Source of the DNA: Bacillus pumilus
GTDB lineage: Bacteria > Bacillota > Bacilli > Bacillales > Bacillaceae
Direction: 5' to 3'
Assembly: GCF_002744245.1 (NCBI RefSeq)
Contig: NZ_NKHG01000112.1
Span: 1 to 64,000 of the forward strand
Length of the DNA stretch: 64,000 nt
Part shown: positions 1 to 8,565 of the stretch, piece after piece
Position numbering within the stretch: position 1 is the stretch's first letter
Layout: each line of letters begins with the position of its first letter
The notes under the pieces: generated by a model
What the model was told of the DNA's origin: nothing
The model's input: the letters and a program-made list of their open reading frames with translations, nothing else
Database searches by the model: none
Position numbers and translations under genes: made by a program

Positions 1-64
1 TTCGGTAGAATACCGTCACACACTGGCAGCTTAGGCTTTTTTATATTTGTCTACTTGACAGGGG

Positions 65-100
65 TAAGACCAGTTTTTGGGTCTTTTCTTTATTTTGCCT
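65..100 (+). terminator. Possible terminator at left edge
   Basis: A 6-bp stem (AAGACC/GGTCTT, about 65-86) is followed on the + strand by a T-rich tract. It would end a + strand transcript entering from the left and overlaps the stop of the lipoprotein gene at 90. Bases 1-64 hold nothing else I can identify. Confidence 0.4.
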
Positions 101-653
101 TTACGGATTCAATTGTTTTAAGTCGTAGTGTTCCGTTTGCATCTTTTGTATAAGTCACTTTCACTTTTGATTCTTCTTTTAGGCTGTTCACTTGTTTAGA
201 AAATGAATTCCCGAATTGAATAGCAACTTCTTTCCCGTCAATATTGACAGCAATTGTGTGTCCATCAGCCAAACCGACATAAGTGCCTTCTTTGGTGACT
301 TCATTGTTCTTATTCGTTGTTGATTCTTTTTTTGTTGTAGACTCATCTTTTGATTGATCATTTGATGGTTCTTCTTTTGTAATTTCTTTACTTGAGCTTT
401 CTTTTGAATCTTCATTGGATTGCCCTGCTTGGTCCTCTGTTTGAGCAGTTGTTTCTTTGCTTTGATCGTCTGTTTTTTCATTTGTAGACTTATCTTCAGT
501 TGTTTCATCTGATGCATTTTCTTTACTTTGATCAGCAGTTGTTTCTTTTTTGCTGTTATCCGTATTGTCGTTTGATTGATTAGTTGTGCCGCACGCTGTG
601 AGTATGACACCTAGAAGCAAGACTAGAAACGGCATCGTGATTAATTTTTTCAA
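90..653 (-). CDS. LytA-like lipoprotein with long low-complexity linker
   Basis: Predicted exported lipoprotein of about 187 residues. It has a short hydrophobic signal ending in a lipobox (LTAC), then roughly 95 residues made almost only of Ser, Thr, Asn, Asp, Glu, Lys and Gln, then a C-terminal domain containing GTYVGLADGHTIAV. The same signature (YVGMADSHTIEV) is in the 107-residue LytA at 4737-5060, so this is a paralogue with an inserted flexible spacer. The start is taken at TTG 653, six bases after an AGAGGTG ribosome site; the longer frame from GTG 662 would use the ribosome site itself as start codon. A TATAAT hexamer lies at 732-737. Function is unknown; a role beside LytB/LytC in wall autolysis is inferred from context only. 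Confidence 0.8.
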   Translation of the reverse strand: MKKLITMPFLVLLLGVILTACGTTNQSNDNTDNSKKETTADQSKENASDETTEDKSTNEKTDDQSKETTAQTEDQAGQSNEDSKESSSKEITKEEPSNDQSKDESTTKKESTTNKNNEVTKEGTYVGLADGHTIAVNIDGKEVAIQFGNSFSKQVNSLKEESKVKVTYTKDANGTLRLKTIESVKAK

Positions 654-731
654 TATCGTCACCTCTTCATGATTTATCGATTTGCTGTCATTGGAAGGTA
701 AACACGTAAAAAATCTACCCTCTATGTTTCA

Positions 732-737
732 ATTATA
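732..737 (-). promoter_or_regulatory. -10 element of the LytA-like lipoprotein gene
   Basis: A perfect TATAAT reads on the minus strand about 80 bases upstream of the TTG start. The hexamer 17 bases further upstream (ATTTCA) is a poor -35 match, so the call rests on the -10 alone. Confidence 0.4.
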
Positions 738-792
738 ACAAAAATAACTTGAAATGAAATGTATTTTTAACTTGACACACAAACGGTCGTTT

Positions 793-945
793 TCATTTTG
801 AATCAAAGTCAGTCGAAACACCGGATGCAATCCCAAAAGCAAGCTGATCTTTTACAGCGGAGGATTTTAATACATTGGCATCGCTTGTGCCATATACTTA
901 GCATCTTGGAATACGTGCACGTTTAGTGAGAGCACGATTAGTAAA
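793..945 (-). pseudogene. Decayed C-terminal remnant of a LytC-type amidase
   Basis: On the minus strand the last ~95 bases before a TGA at 793-795 translate as GTSDANVLKSSAVKDQLAFG followed by IASGVSTDFDSK. This aligns with the end of the intact LytC in this window (VDSNILKSATYKDRLAAG, then ISSGVSGYFR). Immediately upstream, KRARIP corresponds to LytC KYSKMP, but the segment carrying the catalytic ETGF is deleted and a TAA interrupts the frame. No start or ribosome site belongs to it. It is most simply a leftover of a duplicated lytC gene. The rest of 663-1090 holds only the lipoprotein -10 element and the lytC terminator. Confidence 0.75.
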
Positions 946-1018
946 GACATTTGATAGGCTATGAAGACAGCTCCTTAAAATGAATCCTTCATCCTAGAAC
1001 CACTTCATATACCATTGA

Positions 1019-1054
1019 TAAAAAAGGCTGCCGAGAGACGTTCTCGAGCAGCCT
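1019..1054 (-). terminator. Rho-independent terminator of lytABC
   Basis: The minus-strand hairpin AGGCTGCTCGAGA...TCTCGGCAGCCT (one bulged base) is followed by a run of T. It lies just beyond the lytC stop codon. Confidence 0.85.
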
Positions 1055-1090
1055 AAGAGGAGTATCTTAGCCACCCCTCATGTTTTTTTC

Positions 1091-2581
1091 TTATCTAAAA
1101 TAACCTGAAACGCCGCTTGAAATACCAGCTGCTAATCTATCTTTATAAGTAGCGGATTTCAAAATATTTGAATCGACTGGACTGGTAACAAAGCCAGTTT
1201 CAAGCAAAACACTCGGCATCTTTGAATACTTAATAACATAGAAGCCAGCCGTTTTCACACCACGATCTCTTGTACCTAGTGCACTAACCATTTTAGGCTG
1301 GATGTTTTGCGCAAGCTTCAAGCTGTTCGTTGCCTCATATGTTTTGTCATAATACGTTTCTGTTCCATTTGCGCTGCTGTTATCATTTGCGTTCGCATGG
1401 ACACTAATAAAGATATCTGCTTTCGCAGAAGCACCTTTACTTACTCGAGTTTGAAGACTGTCAAATGTATCAGATGTACGTGACATGACTGGTAGTGCCC
1501 CAGCACTAGTCAATTTTGTATTTAGACGCTTAGCGACATCAAGGTTCACGTTCTTCTCAAGAAGACCATATCCAGTGGCACCAGAATCTTGATTTCCATG
1601 ACCAGGGTCAATAAAAACTGTTTTTCCAACGACTGGATTTTTCAATTGGGAAGTCACAGTATTCGTCACAGTAGATGTACCACCTAGAACACTAAATGAG
1701 GTGATCTTCTTTGAACCAATGATTTTTCTTGTTGCTTTCGGTAATGTTTTTTCATTTGTGAAAATAAAGGCTTTACCCTGCTTGGCAGCAATACTAGCTC
1801 CTGAAGCGGCATCAGCATATGCAAAACCATTACTAATATACGTATTACTTGTACTCATATTGTATTTCGTTACAATATTTGCAGCGACTTCATAACGATT
1901 TGCCCCGCCAATTCTTCCAGGTGAAGGTAGTTTGTCATAAGTTGATTTATTTACGCTAGACTCTCCACCAATCACAATGGTCTTTTTAACTCCTCTGCTT
2001 TTAATCACCGCTGAGGTTTCCGAACGTAAACCTTTATCATTTGTTAATAAGATTGGATAGCCTTGTTTTGCAGCATAAGGTGCAATGGCAACTGCATCTG
2101 CATAAGCAAAACCATTTGCTACAACAGCCGTACTAGAGCTGTTCATTTGCTTTGCAATATTTGCTGCTAAATCATATCGATTCTTACCACTAATACGTTT
2201 TACTGAAATACCCATCGCCTTTAGCTGAGTTGTCACTTTGCTAGAGACACTCTTTGTTCCACCGAGAATAACCACATTCTTTGTCTTTAGATCTTGAAGA
2301 CCTTTTTTTGTATCTGTAGATAAACTGCTACTGTTTGTAAAAAGAACAGGTGCATTTTTTTGATACGCATAAGGAACCGCACTTAAAGCGTCCGCATATG
2401 CTTCTTTACCTACAAGAACAACTGTGCTTGATGTTTTCCAGCTTTTTTTCGCCGCATTCACCGCAACAACATAACGGTTTTTCCCATCGATTCTTGTGAC
2501 CGAATTGTCAGCAAGTGCAGATGGAAGAAACAAACACATTGTTACTACACTCAAAAATACAACTTTTATAATAGAGCGCAC
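1091..2581 (-). CDS. lytC: N-acetylmuramoyl-L-alanine amidase LytC (CwlB)
   Basis: Major vegetative autolysin: it cleaves the bond between N-acetylmuramic acid and the L-alanine of the peptide stem in peptidoglycan. The 496-residue protein has a signal peptide (about 1-24), three CWB2 wall-binding repeats (about 28-118, 125-215 and 222-312, each with an RI-x-G-x-NRY motif), then an Amidase_3 zinc domain (about 321-494). Zinc and catalytic residues are visible: DPGHG, the Glu of LLEKNVN, the His of SVHAN and the Glu of LETGF. It is the last gene of lytA-lytB-lytC and is followed by a strong terminator. Length and layout match B. subtilis LytC. Confidence 0.96.
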   Translation of the reverse strand: MRSIIKVVFLSVVTMCLFLPSALADNSVTRIDGKNRYVVAVNAAKKSWKTSSTVVLVGKEAYADALSAVPYAYQKNAPVLFTNSSSLSTDTKKGLQDLKTKNVVILGGTKSVSSKVTTQLKAMGISVKRISGKNRYDLAANIAKQMNSSSTAVVANGFAYADAVAIAPYAAKQGYPILLTNDKGLRSETSAVIKSRGVKKTIVIGGESSVNKSTYDKLPSPGRIGGANRYEVAANIVTKYNMSTSNTYISNGFAYADAASGASIAAKQGKAFIFTNEKTLPKATRKIIGSKKITSFSVLGGTSTVTNTVTSQLKNPVVGKTVFIDPGHGNQDSGATGYGLLEKNVNLDVAKRLNTKLTSAGALPVMSRTSDTFDSLQTRVSKGASAKADIFISVHANANDNSSANGTETYYDKTYEATNSLKLAQNIQPKMVSALGTRDRGVKTAGFYVIKYSKMPSVLLETGFVTSPVDSNILKSATYKDRLAAGISSGVSGYFR

Positions 2582-2603
2582 GTTTATAACCTCCTTTGAT
2601 GTT

Positions 2604-4715
2604 TTAGTTCGTTGTTAACTTTGCACCCGGATAATAGAATGACAAAATACTTGAATATGAGCTTCCTGATTCAGCTCTCTCTTTGGCTCCATACTGACTC
2701 ATTCCAACTCCATGACCATATCCTTTTCCAGAGATGGTAAAATCATTGGTGTTATTCTTCACTGAAGCATATGTGCTTTTTAAATTCGTTGCACCAAGTA
2801 TTGATCTAAATTCAGTCATTTTAAAACTAAGTGTCGCTGATTTATTCATACTATAAGAACCCGTTTTATTTTTTAAGTGATAGCTGATTTTCATAGAGGC
2901 TGTTTTGGCTCTCTGCCCTTTTGTTTTACCTGAAAAGGATAGGCTTGAAATTGTAGCTATCTTGATGTCTGAAGCTGAAGTTTCTTTATTTTTTAGAATC
3001 CAGTTCTTCAAGCCCTTCAACTGACTCGCATTTGTTTCTGTTGTCTTACTCCACCAAGATGCAGGTTCTGCTGTGCTAAGCGATTTACTCAATTGTGTTT
3101 TTGATAGTTTAATTGTCCAAGCATTCCCTGGATCTTTTGTATCTGTTTTTGCTATTAAATAAGGAAATGCACTTGACCACACTTCTTCACTCGCCTCAGT
3201 GTAGCCTCCATTACTAGAATAGTAGGTAGCAGAAATCAGTTTATTGTTATATTTGAGTACCTTACCTTTTGTAGCATCTACAGCTTTCGTAGAATTTGTA
3301 TACCAGTTGTATCCGCCATATACTTGGAATGCTGTTGTATCTGGCACAACCTTCCCCATACTGTTCACAGAATATGTACGTGCTGCAACAGCCTGTGCTT
3401 TTAATGCCTCAACATGCCAGCTTGCTGGCATTTCATTCGGTACAACCCCTTTAAGATAGTCTTCAAAAGGGATATTTTCATTTGTTGGACGAATATAGCC
3501 TGATTCTACAGCAAAGTTCATGTTCCCCAAGTATGCTTTCCCATCAACTCGAATGACATTTTTAGTTGAATATTTCTCTGGAACAACTCTTACTGAAGAT
3601 CCAAACGTCTTGATGCCCTTGATAGAAATTTTCCCGTTAGAAACATTCAATTGATAATCCTTATTATTCTTTAAATAAAATTCATTTGATAATTTTGTTT
3701 GTAAACTTGCTGAAATGGATTTTGTTCCGCCAGACAATTGAAACGAGTACGTCCCCTGTTTCTTCACAACTGATACAACAGGTGATGTGAGACTGTTTTC
3801 TTTTACAAGTACCATTGGACTGTTATTTTTGGCTGCTAAAAGTGAAAATGTAATAGCATCTGTAAAGATAGAACCATTTGCTAGGTATAACTTATTAGCA
3901 TTCATGTTTAAATCATTTACAATATTTGCTGAGACCTCATATCTATTAGCTCCACCGATTCTTTTCACTGTAGATGTTTTTTTGATTTGAGATTCAACTT
4001 TTTTGCTAACACTCTTTTCTCCACCAACAATGATGACTTTACTTGGAAGCTTGTAAGTTGGTAAGCTATCTTTCTTCGTTAACAGAATAGGATAGCCGTT
4101 TCTTGCAGCGTATGGTGTTACTGAAGCACTGTCTGTGAAAATGCTTCCTGTTGCCACTATAGCTTGACTATAGTTCCCCATCTCTTTTGCGATATTTTGG
4201 GAAACGGCATAACGTGATTTACCACTGATTCTTTTGATCTTCCCATATTTCTTCAGTGTTTTCTCTGTTGCTGAAGAAACACTTGTTGTTCCACCGATAA
4301 TCAGGATATTATCAGGATTCATCTTGTTAATTTGCTTTTCAGTGGTTTTTGTTAATTTTTCAGCATTCGTATATAAAATAGGAGCATTCAACTTATAAGC
4401 TAAAGGTGTAGCTGAAATTGCATCTGCAAACGCATCACGATTTACAATGACAATTGTAGATGGATTTTTCCAACCTGCTGAAGCAATATTATTGGCTACC
4501 TCATAACGGTTCTTACCATCATATCGAGCCATTGAAGATACATTTGTACCAGACACTTTGTATAAACCAGATGATGATATGTTAAAGCTCGTTTTGTTTC
4601 CAACATAGTTTGATAATTTCACAGAGATTGTTGAGCTTGCTGCTGAAACATCTTTTGGGATGAATACAAGCAAAAGTAAGATGAACATTGTGAAAGTTAG
4701 ACTGATTTTTTTCAA
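2604..4715 (-). CDS. lytB: Amidase enhancer LytB (CwbA), SpoIID family
   Basis: Modifier protein that stimulates the LytC amidase. The 703-residue protein has a signal peptide ending near AASS, an N-terminal region with three CWB2 repeats (about 60-335, same NRYEV motif as LytC) and a C-terminal SpoIID/LytB domain (about 385-700). The SpoIID signature VPNEMPASWHVEALKAQAVA is present, including the Glu that is catalytic in SpoIID lytic transglycosylases, and the domain ends with GYGHGVGMSQYGAK. It lies 22 bases upstream of lytC and directly after lytA, so the three genes form one operon. Confidence 0.95.
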   Translation of the reverse strand: MKKISLTFTMFILLLLVFIPKDVSAASSTISVKLSNYVGNKTSFNISSSGLYKVSGTNVSSMARYDGKNRYEVANNIASAGWKNPSTIVIVNRDAFADAISATPLAYKLNAPILYTNAEKLTKTTEKQINKMNPDNILIIGGTTSVSSATEKTLKKYGKIKRISGKSRYAVSQNIAKEMGNYSQAIVATGSIFTDSASVTPYAARNGYPILLTKKDSLPTYKLPSKVIIVGGEKSVSKKVESQIKKTSTVKRIGGANRYEVSANIVNDLNMNANKLYLANGSIFTDAITFSLLAAKNNSPMVLVKENSLTSPVVSVVKKQGTYSFQLSGGTKSISASLQTKLSNEFYLKNNKDYQLNVSNGKISIKGIKTFGSSVRVVPEKYSTKNVIRVDGKAYLGNMNFAVESGYIRPTNENIPFEDYLKGVVPNEMPASWHVEALKAQAVAARTYSVNSMGKVVPDTTAFQVYGGYNWYTNSTKAVDATKGKVLKYNNKLISATYYSSNGGYTEASEEVWSSAFPYLIAKTDTKDPGNAWTIKLSKTQLSKSLSTAEPASWWSKTTETNASQLKGLKNWILKNKETSASDIKIATISSLSFSGKTKGQRAKTASMKISYHLKNKTGSYSMNKSATLSFKMTEFRSILGATNLKSTYASVKNNTNDFTISGKGYGHGVGMSQYGAKERAESGSSYSSILSFYYPGAKLTTN

Positions 4716-4736
4716 TTTAATGATCCCACCATCTCT

Positions 4737-5060
4737 CTATTGAACTTTTTTAATTTCTTGAATTTCCTTTTGACCACTGTCATTTAGAATGTAAAAAATG
4801 TCTACGTTATCTCCTGGATGAAATTCATTCAATACTTCATTGAAGTTTTCAGTAAATTCAAAGCTTAAAGTAACATTTGACTTTTGCACTTCAATTGTAT
4901 GAGAATCTGCCATTCCTACATAATTAGCTGTTTCCTTTAACGTTTGAGAAGTTGAACTGCTTGTCTCCTTTTCTTCTAAGGACTGCTCAGCCGTTCCACA
5001 TGCTGTGAGCACGATACCCAGTAGTAGTATTAAGAACGGTAAAACGACGATTTTCTTCAT
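4737..5060 (-). CDS. lytA: Membrane lipoprotein LytA
   Basis: Small lipoprotein, first gene of lytABC; in B. subtilis it is needed for efficient secretion of LytB and LytC. It has a signal peptide with lipobox LTAC, a short Ser/Thr/Glu-rich linker and the LytA-type domain with YVGMADSHTIEV. The start is taken at ATG 5060 (107 residues): the GTG at 5069 falls inside the GAGGTG ribosome site, which is correctly spaced from the ATG. A sigma-D-like promoter lies immediately upstream. Confidence 0.9.
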   Translation of the reverse strand: MKKIVVLPFLILLLGIVLTACGTAEQSLEEKETSSSTSQTLKETANYVGMADSHTIEVQKSNVTLSFEFTENFNEVLNEFHPGDNVDIFYILNDSGQKEIQEIKKVQ

Positions 5061-5080
5061 TTTTTTCACCTCATGTTTTT

Positions 5081-5106
5081 GTATCGTCTTATAACTTAAT
5101 ATTTTA
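5081..5106 (-). promoter_or_regulatory. Sigma-D-like promoter of lytABC
   Basis: On the minus strand TAAA (5103-5106), a 14-base spacer, then GACGATAC (5081-5088), matching the motility/autolysin sigma-D consensus TAAA-N15-GCCGATAT at all four -35 and six of eight -10 positions. In B. subtilis lytABC is a known sigma-D operon, so the position is expected. Confidence 0.7.
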
Positions 5107-5243
5107 AGGTAAATTTAAGGTTTTTTGAAACCTTTTTTTTTGTTTCAACGTCTATATCTAGGTTCAGAGTAAAAAAATAACTTGTTTATCAAGATTCGTA
5201 AACCTATAATCATGGAAGAATCATAGAAAAGGTGAGGGACATT

Positions 5244-6164
5244 ATGAGAGCTGAGAGAAAAAGAAAGAAGAAAAAGGTTCTTTGGATTGTTTTATCGATT
5301 ATTGGCTTATTCGTATTAGCAACTGGCGGATATGCATATCATCTTTGGAACACAGCAGCATCAACCGTCGCAGGCATTCAGGAGAACTTAAATAAGTCAG
5401 ATAAACGTGACAAAGATGTCGATTTAAGCAAAAAAGACCCGATCTCCATTTTAGTGATGGGTGTCGATGAAAGAAAGAATGACCGTGGCCGTGCAGATAC
5501 ATTAATATATATGACAGTCAACCCGAAAACCAAAGCAACCGAAATGGTCAGTATCCCGCGCGATACGTATACAAAGATTGTCGGGAAAGGCACAATGGAT
5601 AAAATCAACCACTCCTATGCTTTCGGCGGTACACAAATGGCAGCAGATACAGTCGAGGAACTGCTTGATGTACCTGTTGATTACTTTGTCAAAGTCAATA
5701 TGGAAAGCTTTAAAGATATTGTCGATACACTTGGCGGCATTACCGTCAATAGCACGTTTGCTTTCAGCTATGATGGCCATTCATTTGGTACAGGAGAGAT
5801 TAACCTTAATGGCGATCAAGCACTTGCCTATACAAGAATGAGAAAGCAAGATCCAAAAGGAGACTTCGGCCGCCAGCAAAGACAGCGCCAAGTCATTGAA
5901 GGTATTATTGCGAAGGGCGCCAACATTTCATCTATTACGAAATTCGGCGATATGTTCAAAGTCGTTGAAAACAACATGAAAACCAACATGTCCTTTGACG
6001 ATATGTGGACCATGATGAATGATTATCGTGATGCAAGAAAGCGTGTCAAACAACACGAATTAAAAGGAACGGGCACACGAATCAATAATATTTATTACTA
6101 CCAGCTTGATGACAGCAGCCTAGCGAAAGTGAAGAAGGAATTGAAGGAAAGTTTAGAGCAGTAA
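5244..6164 (+). CDS. lytR: LytR/TagU, LCP-family wall teichoic acid ligase
   Basis: LytR-CpsA-Psr family enzyme that transfers teichoic acid or other anionic glycopolymers from undecaprenyl carriers onto peptidoglycan at the outer membrane face. A basic cytoplasmic N-terminus (RKRKKKK) and one membrane helix (about 12-34) precede the LCP domain (about 65-300), with SIPRDTY and the Arg-rich FGRQQRQRQVI motif that contacts the lipid pyrophosphate. The start is ATG 5244, placed after an AAAGGTGAGG site; GTG 5232 lies within that site. It is divergent from lytABC, as in B. subtilis, where LytR (TagU) also affects lytABC expression. A paralogue (tagT) is at 44858. Confidence 0.93.
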   Translation: MRAERKRKKKKVLWIVLSIIGLFVLATGGYAYHLWNTAASTVAGIQENLNKSDKRDKDVDLSKKDPISILVMGVDERKNDRGRADTLIYMTVNPKTKATEMVSIPRDTYTKIVGKGTMDKINHSYAFGGTQMAADTVEELLDVPVDYFVKVNMESFKDIVDTLGGITVNSTFAFSYDGHSFGTGEINLNGDQALAYTRMRKQDPKGDFGRQQRQRQVIEGIIAKGANISSITKFGDMFKVVENNMKTNMSFDDMWTMMNDYRDARKRVKQHELKGTGTRINNIYYYQLDDSSLAKVKKELKESLEQ

Positions 6165-6202
6165 AAAAGGAGACGACAGGAATATCGTCTTCTCAGATTG
6201 TT

Positions 6203-6250
6203 GACAAAGGGCTAAACTGATTTTTATTTTAGCGCTTTGTCTTCTTTTTT
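6203..6250 (+). terminator. Terminator after lytR
   Basis: Hairpin GACAAAGGGCTAAA / TTTAGCGCTTTGTC (one G-G mismatch) followed by TTCTTTTTT. It sits between the convergent lytR and mnaA. Confidence 0.8.
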
Positions 6251-7388
6251 ATGAAGTAAATGGGGCTGGCTTTTCTTCACTGAATCCAAACCGATGAAGG
6301 AGCTCTTGGACAATTCGTTTCGAGGCTTGTCCATCACCATAAGGGTTAGAAGCCTTCGACATGTTATCGTACTCTTGCTGGTCTTCTAACAGCTCTTTTG
6401 CCAGCTGATAAATGGTTTCCTCATCTGTTCCTGCAAGCTTAAGCGTGCCAGCTTTCACGCCTTCTGGACGTTCTGTTGTATCGCGCAGCACTAATACTGG
6501 TTTCCCTAGAGAAGGAGCCTCCTCTTGAACACCGCCAGAATCCGTTAAAATAAAGTGTGAAGCGGCAGCAAAGTTATGGAAAACAACAACTTCCAGCGGT
6601 TCGATTAAGTGCACGCGGTCAAGATCACTGAATTCCGTCTGAGCAGCATCACGAACGGCAGGATTTAAATGAACAGGATACACGACCTGAACATCTTCAA
6701 ACTCTTCCACAACTCGTCTAATCGCTCTAAACATGTTTTTCATTGGCTCGCCAAGATTCTCCCTGCGATGAGCCGTTAACAAGATCATTTTATCTGTGCC
6801 GATTTTCTCTAAAATAGGATGCTGATATTGCTCTGTGACAGTGGTTTGCAGAGCGTCAATCGCGGTATTCCCTGTTACAAAAATGGTTTCTTCTTTTTTA
6901 TTTTCTATTAACAGATTCTGCTTCGCCTCATCTGTAGGTGCAAAATGAATATCGGCAATGGTGCCTGTCATTTGGCGGTTCAATTCCTCTGGGAATGGTG
7001 AATACTTATTGTGAGTCCTTAATCCAGCTTCGACATGACCTACTGAAATTTGGTGATAAAAAGCGGCCAAGCTTCCCGCAAAGGTTGTGGTTGTGTCTCC
7101 ATGAACAAGCACGATATCAGGCTTTTCCTCTTGGAATAACTGATCTAGTTTCAACAGTGCATTTGATGTGATTTCTGATAATGTTTGACGCTGTTTCATG
7201 ATGTTTAGGTCATGATCTGGCGTAATAGAAAAAGCCTCAAGGACTTGATCGAGCATTTCTCTATGCTGAGCTGTGACAGTGACAATTGAATTTATTTGTG
7301 GATGTTTATTAAGTTCAAGAACAAGTGGAGCCATTTTGATCGCTTCAGGTCTAGTACCGAAAATAGTCATTACATTTAGTTTTTTCAC
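6249..7388 (-). CDS. mnaA: UDP-N-acetylglucosamine 2-epimerase MnaA
   Basis: Interconverts UDP-GlcNAc and UDP-ManNAc, supplying ManNAc for the linkage unit of wall teichoic acid (substrate of TagA at 19759). About 379 residues, with the epimerase motifs GTRPEAIKMAPL near the N-terminus, HVEAGLRTHNKYSPFPEELN in the middle and TDSGGVQEEAPSLGKPVLVL near 290. The start is GTG 7388, with AGGAAAGAGG nine bases upstream; the longer frame to 7433 has no ribosome site. Divergent from gtaB. Confidence 0.93.
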   Translation of the reverse strand: MKKLNVMTIFGTRPEAIKMAPLVLELNKHPQINSIVTVTAQHREMLDQVLEAFSITPDHDLNIMKQRQTLSEITSNALLKLDQLFQEEKPDIVLVHGDTTTTFAGSLAAFYHQISVGHVEAGLRTHNKYSPFPEELNRQMTGTIADIHFAPTDEAKQNLLIENKKEETIFVTGNTAIDALQTTVTEQYQHPILEKIGTDKMILLTAHRRENLGEPMKNMFRAIRRVVEEFEDVQVVYPVHLNPAVRDAAQTEFSDLDRVHLIEPLEVVVFHNFAAASHFILTDSGGVQEEAPSLGKPVLVLRDTTERPEGVKAGTLKLAGTDEETIYQLAKELLEDQQEYDNMSKASNPYGDGQASKRIVQELLHRFGFSEEKPAPFTS

Positions 7389-7422
7389 TTGTTTATGCCT
7401 CTTTCCTAGTATAATACTTTCA

Positions 7423-7451
7423 ATTATACACAATTTGGAGGATAAATTTAA
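7423..7451 (-). promoter_or_regulatory. Promoter of mnaA
   Basis: Minus strand TTAAAT (7446-7451), 17 bases, TATAAT (7423-7428), followed 35 bases later by the GTG start of mnaA. Confidence 0.6.
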
Positions 7452-7657
7452 TGATATAAAAAAAGAAATTTACATTGAATTAATGTTAAATTTCTCTTTC
7501 CTTTACATTTAACATTTAAAATATGAATTATCTAAAGTTCATTTTAGTGAAATCATTTGTCTTTCCTATGATCTGTAAGTTACACTTTAATAAGACGACC
7601 AAGAACAAACATTGAATTATTAAATCGGTGATCGATGTAAGGAAGGTGCAAAATTCA

Positions 7658-8539
7658 TTGAAAAAAGTACGTAAAGCCATTATACCTGCTGCAGGTCTCG
7701 GGACACGCTTCCTCCCTGCAACAAAGGCCATGCCTAAAGAGATGCTCCCAATCGTTGATAAACCAACCATTCAATATATTATTGAAGAAGCTGTTGAATC
7801 AGGTATTGAAGACATTATTATTGTGACCGGAAAAGGAAAAAGAGCCATCGAGGACCATTTTGATTTTGCGCCAGAACTAGAGCGCAACCTTGAGGAAAAA
7901 GGAAAGAGCGAGCTTTTAGAAAAGGTGAGAAAGTCCTCTAACATTGCTGACATTCACTACATACGTCAAAAGGAACCTAAAGGACTTGGACACGCCGTTT
8001 GGTGCGCCCGTAACTTTATCGGCGATGAACCTTTTGCTGTTTTACTAGGCGATGACATTGTTCAAGCCGAAACACCTGGGCTTCGCCAGCTAATGGATGA
8101 ATATGAAAAAACCCTTTCATCTGTGATCGGCGTTCAGCAGGTAGCAGACAGCGATACGCATCGCTATGGGATCATTGATCCCCTTACACAAGAAGGGCGT
8201 CGCTATCAAGTGAAAAACTTTGTTGAAAAGCCGCCGCAAGGAACAGCACCATCGAATTTAGCCATCTTGGGGCGCTACATTTTCACGCCAGAGATTTTTA
8301 TGTACCTCGATCAACAAGAGATTGGTGCAGGCGGAGAAATTCAACTGACAGATGCCATTCAAAAGCTAAATGATATCCAGCGCGTATTTGCCTATGATTT
8401 CGAAGGAAAACGATACGATGTTGGTGAGAAGCAAGGGTTCATCGAAACGACTTTGGAGTTTGCCCTTCAGGATGAAGAGCTGAAAAAGAAACTCATTCCG
8501 TTTATGAAACAGCTTCTTGAAAAAGAAGAAGTAAAATAA
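7658..8539 (+). CDS. gtaB: UTP-glucose-1-phosphate uridylyltransferase GtaB
   Basis: Makes UDP-glucose from UTP and glucose-1-phosphate, the donor for glucosylation of teichoic acid (TagE) and for glycolipid anchors. 293 residues, close to B. subtilis GtaB. The nucleotide-binding motif [20 protein letters not shown] is at the N-terminus, with VEKPP and the GGEIQLTDA motif further on. The start is TTG 7658 preceded by AAGGAAGGTG; upstream in-frame codons extend the protein beyond the conserved KKVRKAIIP start. It ends inside a perfect palindrome shared with tagH. Confidence 0.95.
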   Translation: MKKVRKAIIPAAGLGTRFLPATKAMPKEMLPIVDKPTIQYIIEEAVESGIEDIIIVTGKGKRAIEDHFDFAPELERNLEEKGKSELLEKVRKSSNIADIHYIRQKEPKGLGHAVWCARNFIGDEPFAVLLGDDIVQAETPGLRQLMDEYEKTLSSVIGVQQVADSDTHRYGIIDPLTQEGRRYQVKNFVEKPPQGTAPSNLAILGRYIFTPEIFMYLDQQEIGAGGEIQLTDAIQKLNDIQRVFAYDFEGKRYDVGEKQGFIETTLEFALQDEELKKKLIPFMKQLLEKEEVK

Positions 8540-8565
8540 GCTGCCGGCACCGGCAGCTTATTTTA
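8532..8565. terminator. Bidirectional terminator, perfect 34-bp palindrome
   Basis: Arms TAAAATAAGCTGCCGG and CCGGCAGCTTATTTTA flank a 2-base loop. Both strands end in a T-rich tract. The stop codons of gtaB (8537-8539) and tagH (8563-8565) both lie within the palindrome, so one element ends two convergent genes. Confidence 0.9.

Noticed and set aside
188-610. 140-residue frame inside the left lipoprotein gene
   Set aside because: It is a shifted reading of the repetitive linker (Lys/Gln-rich by reading shift), without its own start site.
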